NCBI GenBank assembly: GCA_002102555.1
Contig: MCFL01000008.1
Span: 248,001-312,000, forward strand
Source: Catenaria anguillulae PL171
Taxonomy: Eukaryota; Blastocladiomycota; Blastocladiomycetes; Blastocladiales; Catenariaceae
Length of the DNA stretch: 64,000 bases
Direction: 5' to 3'
In this document: piece after piece, positions 21,112-32,612 of the stretch
Position numbering within the stretch: position 1 is the first letter of the stretch
Layout: each line of letters opens with the position of its first letter
The notes under the pieces: model-generated
Told to the model about the DNA's origin: nothing
Database searches by the model: none
What the model saw: the letters and a program-made list of their open reading frames with translations, nothing else
Made by a program: the position numbers and the translations under genes

Positions 21112-22336
21112 AGCGAGCGTGATGACGGTACCATAACGTCGAAAAAGTGTGCAATGTCAACAATGGAAACACCTCATGCAATCCTTCCGGCTGAGATTTT
21201 GCTCTCTGTGCTTGGCCTGGCAAGCCCAGCATCCCGACTCGCCGCCACCTCGTCCGCCGTTGCCACCTTGCTCAGGGGCCGTGCCGTCCAACATGCCTGG
21301 GTCATCCGAATTGTGTTCTCGGACACGACCTTTTGTGACGACAATGGGGACAACGACGGCCAGAAAGCACCGCTGCCTCGGCTGTGTACTTTTCTGGAGC
21401 CATTCGAAAACATGATTAACGATTTCAGGCTGTTGGATTGCGTCGACAACAACTCGTTGGTCCCGTCGTATTGGGCCCAGTATCGACGACAGCACGATGA
21501 AAAGCACGACGAGCGAGTCAAGCAATCCATTGCTGCCGTGTACAGCTTTGCTCCGCTCCTCGCTTCAGCAGCCATTGCAGCCATCCAGAACAGCCATTCA
21601 ATAACACCCATGGACGCACGAGCCGCCAACAGCAATTGGCAAGGCACATTAGATCTCGTCCGGTTGTGTGTCTTTTTCCTGCGCATCCGCCACCTAGAAG
21701 CCTATTCCTCTACCTTGCAGGCCCTTTCGCAACAGCCGCCAACTCGATTATCCATTGGGCAATGCTCTTCGTGCGTCACATTCGACGCCCAACTCTTTCA
21801 GGACAAAAACTTGCATCGCAACCACGAGCATTTTGCGTTGATTATCGTGCTCATGAAGGCTGTTTATGACATGCCACCGCTTGATTTCCTCCATACCCTT
21901 CATTCCTCCTCGCCCTCTGACGCATTCAACAACCACGTGTCCATGGCAATTGTTTACAACGTGTACCATCACCCAAAGCCTTGTGTCCGGACTCTGTACC
22001 AAGACCCAGAGCGATTTGTGCAGGTGTTTCAATGGGTCCATCGCACTTTGTTTTGCCGTCGGCCATTCCAATTCTTTGTGTCCACTCTTGTCCGCCACGT
22101 CGACAACTACCGGGCATTCCTTTGTGCCTTCAAGGCGATTGATCTTCCCAACCTGGGTTTCCTCGATACCGTTCACAACAGCGACAGGCACATCGCCGAC
22201 TTTTCCGACACATTCGCGTTCTACACACGCCACGGATTAGGGTTCGAAATGCTGAGGGCTTGCCTACAAGCAGGGTTACTTGACGATTGCGATATTGGTG
22301 TCGTGGTTGACAGTGTGTGCATGATGGAGGATGACG

Positions 22337-22346
22337 CGCGCCGGCG
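22337..22346 (+). repeat. Left copy of 10-bp target-site duplication
   Basis: CGCGCCGGCG at 22337-22346 is repeated exactly at 26900-26909 on the other side of the transposon. Fusing the flanks over one copy restores the reading frame of the F-box-like gene. Length fits the 8-11 bp typical of Mutator-like insertions. Confidence 0.85.
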
Positions 22347-22737
22347 AGTATATAGAATATAGTGATATTATATGACGGGCATACCAAATATTTCATATCG
22401 CGAAGATACTGCAGTGTCAGCAGCCAGGGTTATAATTTCCATGGTGATATCAGGTGTTGGCCACAAACTTGGAACTGCGATATCACTGATGAACCAAAAG
22501 TGGATTCCCGCGACACCAATCTGTCCTATAGGCTTGATACCATTGATACCCGCGCTGGCAAGCCGCCACCACACACATCGGCTGCAGATGCTCCAAGCGC
22601 CACTTTGTAGCGCCACTGCCATCCGCGTCTACTGTGACTTCCCACTGCTCTTTCAGTGAGACATTTCCATGTTCCATGAAACGTTGTCCTTCGTCGTCCA
22701 GCTCGCCAACCTGACACATACTACGATTCCACGCACC

Positions 22738-25700
22738 ATGGAAAACGCTGCCCGCTCTGCTGGGGCCATTTCCAGCCCGTCTCGCAACTCCATGTTCCCA
22801 CGCCCACTCCTGTTGGAGCCAAAAGGGAACACTGAAAACAAAATCCAACACGCTGCTGCTGATGATGCTCCGGCAGAGCTTGATGAAACATCTAAGGACC
22901 CTACTGCCGCTGCTGCTGCCCATGACCTCGGTTCTGCCCATAACTCTCCTGCAATCGATTCTGTGCATCCCACTGCCTCGACGAACAAACAGCCGTCTAT
23001 CTCGATGGTTTCGAGTCTCCTTGACCACGTTGATTCCCAGCATGGCGACCTTGAGCAAGAGGCCGGCGAAATGTCCCACATCTATCAAGAGGGTCCGTTT
23101 TCTTTCCTGCTCATTGAAAACTCACGATCGCGACCCAGAGCTATACTTGTCCAGACCATTGGGACTGAACCTCATTCCTTGCTTATTGGAACAGCCGGTA
23201 ATCACGCCAACCTTCAATTGGACGCCAACGCCGAGCGTGACGAATTGTTGGACGCGCAAGTCAAAACGGAGTACCAGCCGTCTCAACACAGCGATGGGAC
23301 GGGTGACGGAGATTCTATGGAATATGATGCAGCATACGATGCGATGGTGGGCCTTCCGACTGGGGTGATGGAAGTCATTGACTTGCGCTCTGATGACGAG
23401 TCCGATGATGACGTAACTGTGGTGGATGGCAATGATGATAATGGTGCGTTTCCCCCTCTTTTCACACCGTCTCGTTGCAAGTTCTTACTAGGGTGCATGT
23501 TCCAGTTGTCATCCCCATTGCAAAACTGCTTGGCCCGAACGAATCGATTTTTCAGCTGGGCGAAGGCAAAGCGATTCGCGTGAGCCATAGCCTCTATGCC
23601 AAGGCTATTGCCATGCAACCCCTCGTCGCCGAGTATGCCATGGCAGGCCCCATCGAAAAACAGCAGGCGAGAATGCGGGTTGGCGGCACAGTGCACATCA
23701 TTGAAAATGCTGTGTTTGTCACATTGACACCTGGCGCCGTGTTTGGCATGGTTCGTTTGTGTTACTTTGACTGGTCGATCTGCCCTGCATTTGCGCTGAC
23801 AGTGCCTTTGTCATCAACCCTCCAGATGCAATACTCCTACAAGACGACTGGCTCGCCACCTGTCAAACAACAACCCGTTTATGTGCTTTCCGAGTTGGCC
23901 GCGTCACTGCCGGGTATCGATGGCCAAGCCATTCCCATGTTTACGAAAACCAGTTTCTCGTGCCGCGGCGTTTACACTTGCAAGCTCATTGATCCGTCCA
24001 TTCGCGATTTTCGTCATCCTGGCTTTGTCACGTCCCCCGACTTTGACGCGCCGCCGTTCGCAGCGGCCCGCGAACGCGCCCAGCTGGCGCAAATCACGCG
24101 TGTCAATCGAGCAACAATCGAGTTTTACAACAAGCACATCGTTCAATTCAAGTGCCCATGCTCCGCCGACGCCAAACCTGTGTTGCGCCACAACGTGCGG
24201 ATCATTTTTTGTCATTGCCTGTTCTGATGACATTGTTGCTAACTCATCACTGTCAATCCTACTTTACAGCCCAACGCCAAGCCGCCGCGTTCAACCTCGT
24301 ACATCGGCTGTGACAGGTACCAGCTTGGCGACCCTGTTGGGCTGCACCGAGGCAAGGGAATCAACCCAACCGACGCCGACATCAAGGTCTTGGAGGACTT
24401 GATGGGCGGAAAGATCTCTCTCGCCGACATTCATGAAGAGCCACCCTGTTTCGTGGTTCGGGCTCGCAGCAGCAAGGCAGAAAGTTGTCGTACGTTGACC
24501 CTCCTTCCAGGGGAAGACACGTTTTCAGCGTCACTCACTTTTTTGTTCTTCCCACAGCGGTTGAACACCGAGACGCCAATGGCATTATCACCAAGCAGAA
24601 CATGGTCAAGTGCGGTGACGATTGCCCAGTCATTGGCGACCTGTTCCTTCCTGTCGACTCAACTTTTCCGTATTCAGTGATGCTTCTCATGGGAGAGCAC
24701 AACCACCCACCGCCACCTCCGGAAAAAACTCCGACGAACATCAAGCAGGCCATTGCCGAGGCCGCCAAGTGTCAACAGCCGAGTCACTTCAACAAGCTCA
24801 CGTCCCGCGAGCGCCTCGCAGCGTTGGCGATGATTCACCGGATCGACATTTCCCACCCATCCTTTGCGCAACGGCAGCGTGCCCGCAATCTCGTCCCTGT
24901 ACAATCAACCACTCCACCTGAAGTACATGGCTTGCCGGACCAAATCGCTCTATTCCAATTGTTTTGCTCTGGCTCAACCCTTGTGGCTGGCTATTTGCAG
25001 AATGTGTCGTTTGATGGTCAGCGCTTTATTGCTTTTGCAATGCCTGAATCGGGCGCCATGCTCTTGGCCCGAGCTCGCGTTTTTGACATCGACATGACGT
25101 TCCAGTGCACTCGTGGCGCCGTCAACATGGTCAAGATTGTCGTCTATGACACTGTGACCAACGCTGCAACAACTGTTGCTCGTGCGTGGGTTGACCGTCA
25201 AGACGCGGACACGTATTGTGCCATCATCCTCGCTCTCTTTGCGGCGTACAAGCAGCACACCGGTCATCCACTTCATTTCTCTGCATTTGACCGTGTGAAC
25301 AACACTTCCGCACCGTTAGCCAAGGTAGGAAAAGGCCTCGTTGTCCCGATTGACGCAATTCGATTGGACCTAGACGCTGGTCAAGCTCTTGGCGTCGGGC
25401 AGGCCCTTCTCTCTGTTTGTCCTGCGTTTGGCACGCCCGAACTAGCACTGTCGCATGTTGGCGTTCCGTGTCACGTCCACTTTATCCGCAATGTACTCAA
25501 GTCCGGGTTGTCGTCGTATGGTCGCAAACTTTTGCTGAGCCTCCCAGTTTGCTGGACGGCCAACGACTATGACGACCGTTTGCAGGAACTCTTGGCGACG
25601 CCAGACGAACGAGCAGACAAGGCCGAGGCCATCGTAGGCAAGTACAGTCAAGTCTTGGTTCGCTCGCTCTTTCCCGGTTACTCCAACATTCCACAGCATA

Positions 25701-26375
25701 TCATGGCCAGCGTGTGCCCACACACAAACACGATCGAGTCGACCAACGAGCGAGACCACAAGGAAGTAGGCATTCATCTATCTCTTACGGAATACGTCAT
25801 CTCGGCCAAAAAGTTTGATGACGAAGACCACCAACGCGTCGCAAGTTCTGCTTCAACTGGGGTCCCACTCATGTTTGGCTCGTCAAGGTCAGCTCGTGAC
25901 GCAGCAAATGAACAGCGTCGGGTGAAATCTGCCGAGAAAGCCCGTGCAAAGTCGCTGGAATCTGTCAAGGCCTCAACATCTTCTTTGCCGGCACCGCCCA
26001 CCGCACGCGCCAAACGCAGCCGGACTTCTGTGTCCACCCCTTCAAGCGCGTCCGATCCGTCGGACGCAAAGAAGAAGCGCAAAACATCTCTGCCCGCATC
26101 GACCTCCTCAAGTGTGCCCACTCGAACGCAACCATCACCCACCACCAGTGTCCCGCCGAAGGCGCTCACTGAAGATCTCCTGGCGTATTATGCCGGTTCG
26201 TTCATGTTCCTTTATTGCATCAAGTTCAGCGCAAGCCCTTGTACCAGCACTGACAAAACATTTCATGACAGCCATGTCAAAGGAGGATATCTCACAGCAA
26301 GTACTCACGACTGAGCAACTCCTGTCCGTCAAGGCATACCGCAAGGCAAAGGCAGATGCGCTTGCCGATTGGTAA
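22738..26375 (+). CDS. MULE transposase, five exons
   Basis: Exons approximately 22738..23443, 23492..24194, 24270..24489, 24558..26195 and 26272..26375. The last three joins are phase-consistent (introns 75, 68 and 76 nt; the last donor is GTTCGT). The first join (48-nt intron, GTGCGT...CTAG) does not keep phase, so either a base is missing or the boundary is wrong. An upstream ATG exists at 22669. The N-terminal part is acidic with a DLRSDDESDDDV stretch. The zinc finger spans NMVKCGDDCPVIGD to GEHNHPP. The DDE core has DIDMTFQ (first Asp), DLDAGQALGVGQAL (second Asp region), CHVHFIRNV, and a later Glu, probably in TIESTNERDHKE. A Ser/Lys-rich region with KKKRKTS is a likely nuclear signal. 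It would cut and paste the element carrying it. Confidence 0.75.
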
Positions 26376-26630
26376 TTTGAACATTGCTGGTGTCTTGTTT
26401 CTTTCCCCCGCCCCACCATATACCATGTCGTTTTGATTCTCTCGAGCACCATGATCATTGCACTCCATTCATTTCGATCTATTGGTAATTTGAACACTGC
26501 TGTTGACTTGACCGTATACCATGTCGTTGTCGTTTTGCTTCTCGATCATTGCCCTCCATTCATTTCGATTGATCTAATATGTTTTGATTCTCTTGAGCAC
26601 CGCGATCATTGCACTCCGTTCATTGCAGCA
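26368..26630 (+). repeat. Imperfect tandem repeats at the transposon 3' end
   Basis: Two long units (about 26368-26480 and 26482-26575) and one partial unit share ATTGGTAATTTGAACA, ATACCATGTCGTT, GATTCT, GAGCACC, GATCATTGC and CTCCATTCATTTCGAT in the same order. The first unit includes the transposase stop codon, so the duplication copied the end of the gene. Confidence 0.65.
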
Positions 26631-26741
26631 AATGATGTATTGGTGAAATCAGGTCACGTGGAAGTTACGGAAGACTTTTTCCCTTGTTATCCTGAAGAGG
26701 TATCCATTCATGTGGTGCAGTATCATATCCGTCATTGGGAC

Positions 26742-26774
26742 AAATAAGAGATATCATGGAAATAAGAGATATCA
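26742..26774 (+). repeat. Direct repeat with GATATC cores
   Basis: AAATAAGAGATATCAT occurs twice, about 18 bases apart, close to the right end of the element. Together with other GATATC sites nearby it may be a transposase-binding array. Confidence 0.5.
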
Positions 26775-26899
26775 TTGATACGAAGGAAAGGTATCCCGCG
26801 ATAGCTTATGTCAGATGATATCTGTCGGCAGCAGATGAGAGGCCAGCAATGATATCAACATAATGGGGGCGGCATAATATCATTTGATTGTCAGACCCC

Positions 26900-26909
26900 C
26901 GCGCCGGCG
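26900..26909 (+). repeat. Right copy of 10-bp target-site duplication
   Basis: Exact match to 22337-22346. The following bases AAGTGGATGAAAGTG resume the interrupted coding frame. Confidence 0.85.
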
Positions 26910-28201
26910 CAAGTGGATGAAAGTGTTGGATAAAGAAGTCGCAGTCGAGAACGTATTTGATGTTTGCACATTCGTTACGTCCATTCCCTCCTTCGTTATG
27001 GTGTTTTCCAGTGTTTCTCATGAGCGAATTGCATGACAATGCAAATACCAGCTCTTGCAAATCGAATCGAGTTCCTATTGTATGCTCCCGATGCCAAATC
27101 TCGCGCCATTGACTCTACCCCACTTGTCGTCTACATGGTCGAACATCAAGTGGACCCAACACTCGTCTTTGCACAACTCCCGACCACCCTGCGACCTGGC
27201 CCAGACATCCTCATCCGTTTCTTTGACTCGATTTACTCGCCACAAACCCGCCACCAATGGACCGCCCCAGACGACCTGTTTCGATTCCTGGATCACATGG
27301 TCGCCGTGCCTGACGACCACGACCACGACTCGGACTCGCCCGAATGGCAATTTACCGTTGCCGCCCTGCACTATCTGCTGACCGACTGCCTTGGTCCCGC
27401 CGCCTCAATGCTTGACCCAATCATGCACTCATTCACACCAACCCAGTTCACCGTGTTTGCCGCATTGGCACTTGTATGCGCTGCGTATTGTGAAAAAGAG
27501 CCACTCGACTATGCCTGTTTCGTCACCCCATTCGAAAAGCTCACTGCCCTTGTTTGTGCCAAGGCCACAGACCCTGATTGTGCGCGCCAACTTGCTTCAC
27601 AGTACCAACCATCGCTGCTCCCGCCCCGGCTGTACTCTGCGCTGTCGCGCCTTGTCGTCAACAACTGCGAAGCGTTTGCCGAGGTTGCTGGCATTGACCA
27701 GTTCATTCCGCGTACACGTTCTACCTTGCTTCTCCTTGACCGCCGATTTGTAGTCGAATCCATGACCTGGTCCGCTTGGACGCTGACGGATCTGTGGCAG
27801 CAGTTCACGCCGGATGAGATTGGCGTGCAGCTCACGAGTGTTGGCGATGCATTTGACTGCTTCAAGGCGGTGCTCGACAGGACGCCGGCGGCGGCGATTG
27901 ACAGATGGAACAGGATGCCGGCGTGGATTGTGGACTCGGACGAGTAGCGTCAGTTGATTGTGTGTTGGCTGGATGCGGTGGTGGTTGATGAACGTGCGAG
28001 CACGAGGCAGACAGTGTTGAAGGAGGTGCTGAAGACCGTTGGGTGGTCTCGTTGAGCGGTTTGCTGTGTCGGCATCATGGTGATCGAGGGATGGTACAGT
28101 TGGTCAACGGATGGATGTCGAGATGGATGTATTGTAAGGTAAATATCATTAACACGTGCAAGTGGACGACGACATAACCTTCTCTTGGTCATCAATAAAC
28201 T

Positions 28202-30525
28202 ATGGAAACACCTCATGCAATCCTTCCAGCTGAGATCTTGCTCTCTGTACTTGGCCTGACAAGCCCAGCATCCCGACTCGCCGCCACCTCGTCCGCCATC
28301 GCCACCTTGCTCAGGGGCGATCGTGCCGTCCAGCATGCTTGGGTCAACCGAATTGTGTTCTCGGACACGACCTTTTGTGACGACAATGGGGACAACGACG
28401 GTCAGCGAGTGCCGTCTCGTCGACTGTGCACTTTTCTGGAGCCGTTCGAAAAAATGATTGACGATTTCCGGCTGTTGAAGTGTGTTGACAACCATCCAAC
28501 CGTTCCATCGTACTGGGCCCAGTATCGACGACAGCACGATGAAAAGCACGACGAGCTAGTCAAGCAGTCCATTGCTGCCGTGTACAGCTTTGCTCCACTT
28601 CTTGCTTCAGCAGCCATCCAGAGCAGCCATTCAACACCACCCGACGACCCACGAGCCCCCAAAGGCACTTTGCAACGCTCTGTGGATCTCGTCCGGTTGT
28701 GTGTCTTCTTCATGCGCATCCGCCACCTCGAAGCCTTTTCAGCTACCTTACGTACCATCTCGCAACAGCCGTCAAATCGTTTATCCGTTCAGCGATGCCC
28801 ATCTTGCGTCACGGACGACGCTGAGCTACTCATCGGCATGGGCCTTGACCATAATGACAAGCACGTTATCGCCAACCTTTTTCTGTTGAAGGCGCTCTCA
28901 GACTTGCCGCCGTTGGACTTCATTCAAGCCATGGCCGCCATGTTTCCACCCGAAGCAATCGCCAGGCGGACCCTCACGAGATATGTCCACAACCAGCAAT
29001 CGGATGCAACGACTTGCGCGACGACTCTGCACCAAGATCCAGAGCACTTAGTTCGGGTGCTCCAATGGATCCAGAACACTGTCTTTCGCAGTCAGCCGTT
29101 GCCGGTCTTTGCCTCGATACTTGCCCGCCACGTCGACAACTATCAAGCATTCCTGCATACATTTCTCGTGATGGATGTTCCCAATCTCGTCGCTCTTCGC
29201 GCCAGGAATGTTCAGGTTGCATTTTTCTCCAACACATTTACATTCTATGCGAGCCGTGGGCTGGGGTTCGAAGTCCTGGCCACCTGCCTAAACAGGCGAT
29301 TGCTGTCTCATGAGGATATTGGCGCCGTGATCGATAGCGCTTGCATGATGGAAGATGGCGAGCGCAGTCGCGAGTGGTTGAAGGTATTGGATGAGCATGT
29401 CACGCATGCAAATCTCGTCGACCTTTTCGTGCTTGGTATGTTTGCTCTGTTGTTACACGCTTTCTCTGATGACTGACTGAACGGACTGTGTTTTATGCGA
29501 CAGCCCTCCAGCGCCGACTGGAACGGCTGTCTGATGCTTGCCGTGCAAGCTCCAACAAAACACTCGCCATCGACTGCACTCCGCTCATTCTCTACATGGT
29601 CCGCCGCCAAGTCGACCCTATGCTGGTATTCGCACGCACCGACAGCGACCTTCCGCCCGGCCTGCATTATTGTATCACCATGTTCTTTGACTGCATTTAC
29701 TCGGCCCTTTCCTCGAGTCACTGGACACGGCCCGACGACTTGTTTCGGTTTCTCGACCACCTGGCGACTGCCGGCCAAGGCTTGGTTGACGACAACGAAG
29801 TGCCCGAATTGGGTTTCACCTGCGCTGCGCTTCACTATCTGCTGACCAACTGCCTTGGCACGGCATCCACGCTTGACCCAATCGTTGACAAGTTCACTCC
29901 GGCGCAATTCACTTTATTTGCCGCACTCGCGCTCGCCTTTATGTCACTATGCGAACAAGACTCAAGGTCCGATGCCCAATTCCTCACGCCATTCGAAACG
30001 CTCGCCGCCTTTGTTGGCAACGCAGACAAGGATCCCGGCGGTCGGTCCGCGTACCAACTCGCTTCACTTTACCAGCCCACTCTGCTTCCGTCATGGATTC
30101 AACTGGCGCTCCCGCGCATCATTGAATCCGACGCGAAAGCGTCGAATGGCGAGCTGGCAGGCTCGCCCAAACCCATCCCACGTGCTATCTCGACATTCAT
30201 TCTCCTCGACCGCAAACTTGTCATTGATTCCATCACCTGGTCGGCGCAAACGCGCCCCAATCTGTGGACCGTATTCACGCCCGACGAGATTGGCGTGCGT
30301 CTCACGAGTATCAGGGACGCATTCGAGTGCTTGCAGGCGGTGTTGGACACGACGCCCGCCCTGGCAATTCAGCGGTGGAATAGGTTGCCACCGCGGATTG
30401 TGAATTCGGACGAGTGGAGTCGGTTGATTATGAGCTGGTTAGGCAAGTCGGCGATGGATGAGAGGAGTATGAGGAAGAAGAAGGTGTTGCGCCAGGTGTT
30501 GATGACGATTGGGTGGTATTGGTGA
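28202..30525 (+). CDS. F-box-like protein, intact tandem paralogue
   Basis: Two exons, 28202..29435 and 29504..30525, with a 68-nt phase-1 intron (GTATGT ... CGACAG, branch-like GACTGAC); 751 aa. The start METPHAILPAEILLSVLGL is an F-box-like helix; the following 150 residues are almost identical to the interrupted copy at 21154, while the middle is clearly diverged (for example PSCVTDDAELLIGMG against SSCVTFDAQLFQDKN). The second exon shares DCTPL(I)LYMV, HWTRPDDLFRFLDHL, ALHYLLTNCLG and TPDEIGVRLTS with the copy at 27055. No known substrate-binding repeat is visible. Near-identity starting at the ATG and the tandem position point to a local duplication. An SCF adaptor role is the simplest reading but depends on the weak F-box. 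Confidence 0.75.
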
Positions 30526-30570
30526 TCAGCCGCTTGAGCGTAAGCGTGCAGCAGGAGCAAACGGAATCGA

Positions 30571-30600
30571 TGGGGGTTGGGTTGGGTTGGGATGGGTTGA
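30571..30600 (+). other. G-quadruplex-type G-tract repeat
   Basis: Five runs of three or more G separated by TT or AT (GGGGGTTGGGTTGGGTTGGG then ATGGG) lie about 45 bp after the stop codon of the F-box-like gene. The pattern satisfies the usual G4 motif on the plus strand. Confidence 0.6.
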
Positions 30601-30778
30601 CGGGATATGGAGGAGGTCTGGGTAAGGCGTCGATTGCAGGTTCATGCCGTGCTTGGTGATCACATTACATACTTTCACTTGCTTCTTTTTCGCTGTACGA
30701 ATTCGCGGTGACGCTCTGCATCTACTGGCGTGATATCGAAGCATGAGGCGACAGCGCTGGCTGGAATCACGTCGTCTC

Positions 30779-31060
30779 GTCACATTCTTTGATTGCATCT
30801 ACTCGCCAACCAACTCTGCGAAATGGACACGCCCTGACGAATTTTTGAATTTTCTTGACCAGTTGACAACCGCCAGTCGGGTGCCCAATTGGCAGTTCTG
30901 CGGCTTGCGGCGCTCCACTATCTGCTCATTGATTGCCTTGGTCCTGGTTTGACGCTCAGCACAATCATTGACTTGCCCACTCCTGCTTACCTTGTTCGCG
31001 TTTGCATTTACGGTCTAGTTAGTGTGATGGCGTGGCGTTGTATGCAAAACAAGTCGAGCG
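30779..31060 (+). pseudogene. Fragment of F-box-like second exon
   Basis: VTFFDCIYSPTNSAKWTRP and EFLNFLDQL match FFDCIYS...HWTRPDDLFRFLDHL of the intact upstream gene. After VPNWQFC the match moves to another frame (LAALHYLLIDCLGPG) and fades. It is a decayed third copy with at least one frameshift and no first exon nearby. Confidence 0.7.
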
Positions 31061-31108
31061 TAAGAAAATGGCGACAAATCGGTCTGACTTGGATATTCGC
31101 AAACGTAC

Positions 31109-31275
31109 GTCTCTTCATGCTCTTCATCATCGGGGTCAGACAACGCGCCAGAGTCACATACATATTGACCTTTGATGGGCGGAGCTGGGGTTTTGACGGC
31201 GATGTACGTCTTGATCGTGCGAGAACGCTTTGCCCTGCCTCTTGTCTTGGATCGCTTGCCGTCTGTTCTGCCCAT
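31109..31275 (-). CDS. Possible first exon of a small basic-acidic protein
   Basis: An ATG in good context opens MGRTDGKRSKTRGRAKRSRT, then a middle part with PAPPIKGQYVC and an acidic end (SDPDDEEHEE), followed by a strong donor GTACGT. The change from basic to acidic and the splice site look gene-like. No downstream exon was identified and no family is recognised, so this is tentative. Confidence 0.3.
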
Positions 31276-32054
31276 GGTGTCGAAAAAATGAAGGGCAGGA
31301 ACAAGTGCAAACTGACAAGCGAAAGGAAGAGCGGATCGCTCAATACGCTTGAGCTTGACGGTGGTTCGAGGGCGGCAGATGCGGTCGTAGGGCAAGTTGG
31401 GAATGAAAGCGGGTGGAGCGGAGACGAGGGTGCGTTCGCATGGCTCCCATCGGCGGGAAGTGGGGAATGAACCTGCATGGGATTCAGAAACGAGTGTAGC
31501 TCGCGCTGGCGGGTGGCATACCCTTTTGAATGACCGAGCAAGTGGGCCCGATGATGGCTTCGGCGCCGCTCTTCGGCTGCACATGTTGGCCGCGACTCAA
31601 TGTGAGACACGTCGTCCGCCCACAACCATCCATCAGCGAGCAATCTGTTGAGTCGTAACGAGACAGTCACAACGGAACATATATGTTGAGGTCCAGCTAG
31701 TTAGCCGGAGAGCCTTGATGGTTTGAGTACACACACAGTAGGGACACAACACAACAAAACGGAGACGGATCGGAGACATGATCCGTGAGACACAATACAA
31801 TACTCAACTTGGAGCCAGCTGACACGAGACAAGGCATTAACTCCAACCCGATCGAACACACGCGACACGTCTGTGATCCATGGACGCAACACAAACCATT
31901 CTGCTCTGACCGTGCGGGCAGAATGAGCCCCGATATTGGCTCTCACATATGGAGCAGGGACATCGGCCTCATTTGATATCAAAGAATCTAGAATTCGCTT
32001 CTCTACTATGCACCATGCAGCAAAGAAGGCCCGCGGTTGTGTTGTGCATGAATG

Positions 32055-32130
32055 GGCCACGGTAAAGAAAAAACCAAGCTGAAAAGTTGGCCACGGTAAA
32101 GAAAAACGCAGCCGACACGGCAAAGAAGAA
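32055..32130 (+). repeat. Short A-rich direct repeats
   Basis: GGCCACGGTAAAGAAAAA occurs at 32055-32072 and again at 32089-32106 (34-bp spacing); a third degenerate copy, ACACGGCAAAGAAGAA, starts near 32115. Confidence 0.55.
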
Positions 32131-32475
32131 TGCAAGCGAAACGGGAAAGCTTTTTCTGTGACATCGGCAAGGATCAAATGCCTGCCTCGGGAAGCAACGA
32201 TTCAAGCACGCGGGAAACACGTTGTTGCTCAAACGCGAAGTCAACAAACTACCGCTCGGGTTGCGAGAATCGATGCCCACGAGCTGGAAAAATTCATGCC
32301 TCGCGAAGGGTCCAAACTATGGGCACGTTTGGGGGGAATCAATGATCGGGTTGGTCGTCCAAAATAACGGGAATGCATTTCTCTGAAACGGAAGAGAACA
32401 AACAGATTACGGTACATTGGTTTCAGCCCAACGCAAAGCGAAAACGCGGTGCATGGGATGGATCCAGAACCACGG

Positions 32476-32483
32476 TATATAAG
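32476..32483 (+). promoter_or_regulatory. TATA-like box before an F-box fragment
   Basis: TATATAAG lies about 137 bp upstream of the ATG at 32613. It may be the promoter of the former gene copied along with its 5' end. Confidence 0.35.
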
Positions 32484-32612
32484 CCCTACTTTACGGTACA
32501 GCCATCAATAATGATGGCCGTTCATGACTCGGAGTTGGCGCAGCCCAGGTGTTGTATTCAGCCGTGTGTGAATGATCCGACGTTTTAACAATGAAATTTT
32601 GACGAACCAAAT

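Larger units (their letters stand above)
22347..26899 (+). mobile_element. Mutator-like (MULE) DNA transposon, about 4.55 kb
   Basis: Bounded by the 10-bp duplication and sitting inside a coding exon. The terminal inverted repeats are weak: TGATATTAT lies 17 bases from the left end and, in reverse complement, 18 bases from the right end, with patchy identity around it. GATATC occurs twice in the left end (22446, 22479) and four times in the right end (26750, 26768, 26817, 26851), consistent with subterminal binding sites. It encodes one multi-exon transposase with a zinc finger of WRKY/GCM1/FLYWCH type and a MULE-type DDE core. The transposase frame is largely intact, so the insertion may be fairly recent. 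Only one copy is visible here. Confidence 0.82.
21154..28055 (+). pseudogene. F-box-like gene split by a transposon
   Basis: The 5' part (21154 or 21163 to 22346) encodes an F-box-like start (LPAEILLSVLGL) nearly identical to the intact paralogue at 28202. Coding similarity stops inside ...SVCMMEDDARRR at 22346 and resumes at 26910 with KWMKVLDKEV, matching WLKVLDEHV of the intact gene. The 4.55 kb between is a Mutator-like element flanked by a 10-bp duplication. The second exon follows from about 27055 and runs to a TAG at 27945-27947; the intact paralogue has Trp (TGG) there, and in this copy the same frame continues as RQLIVCWLDAV to a TGA at 28053-28055, matching the paralogue's end. The expected intron donor also looks damaged (TTCGTTACG where paralogues have a base-G-GT). 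The locus therefore carries an insertion, a nonsense codon and probably a lost splice site. Confidence 0.85.
31276..32612. other. Gene-poor stretch with short repeats
   Basis: About 1.3 kb of which no frame looks coding. It contains the CCACGGTAAAGAAAAA repeats (32055-32130) and a TATA-like box (32476) ahead of an F-box fragment. Confidence 0.45.

Noticed and set aside
25442-26169. Antisense ORFs inside the transposase
   Set aside because: They are shadows of the DDE-core and Ser-rich coding exon.
27033-27947. Independent 304-codon gene
   Set aside because: It is the second exon of the F-box-like gene split by the transposon and ends at a premature stop.
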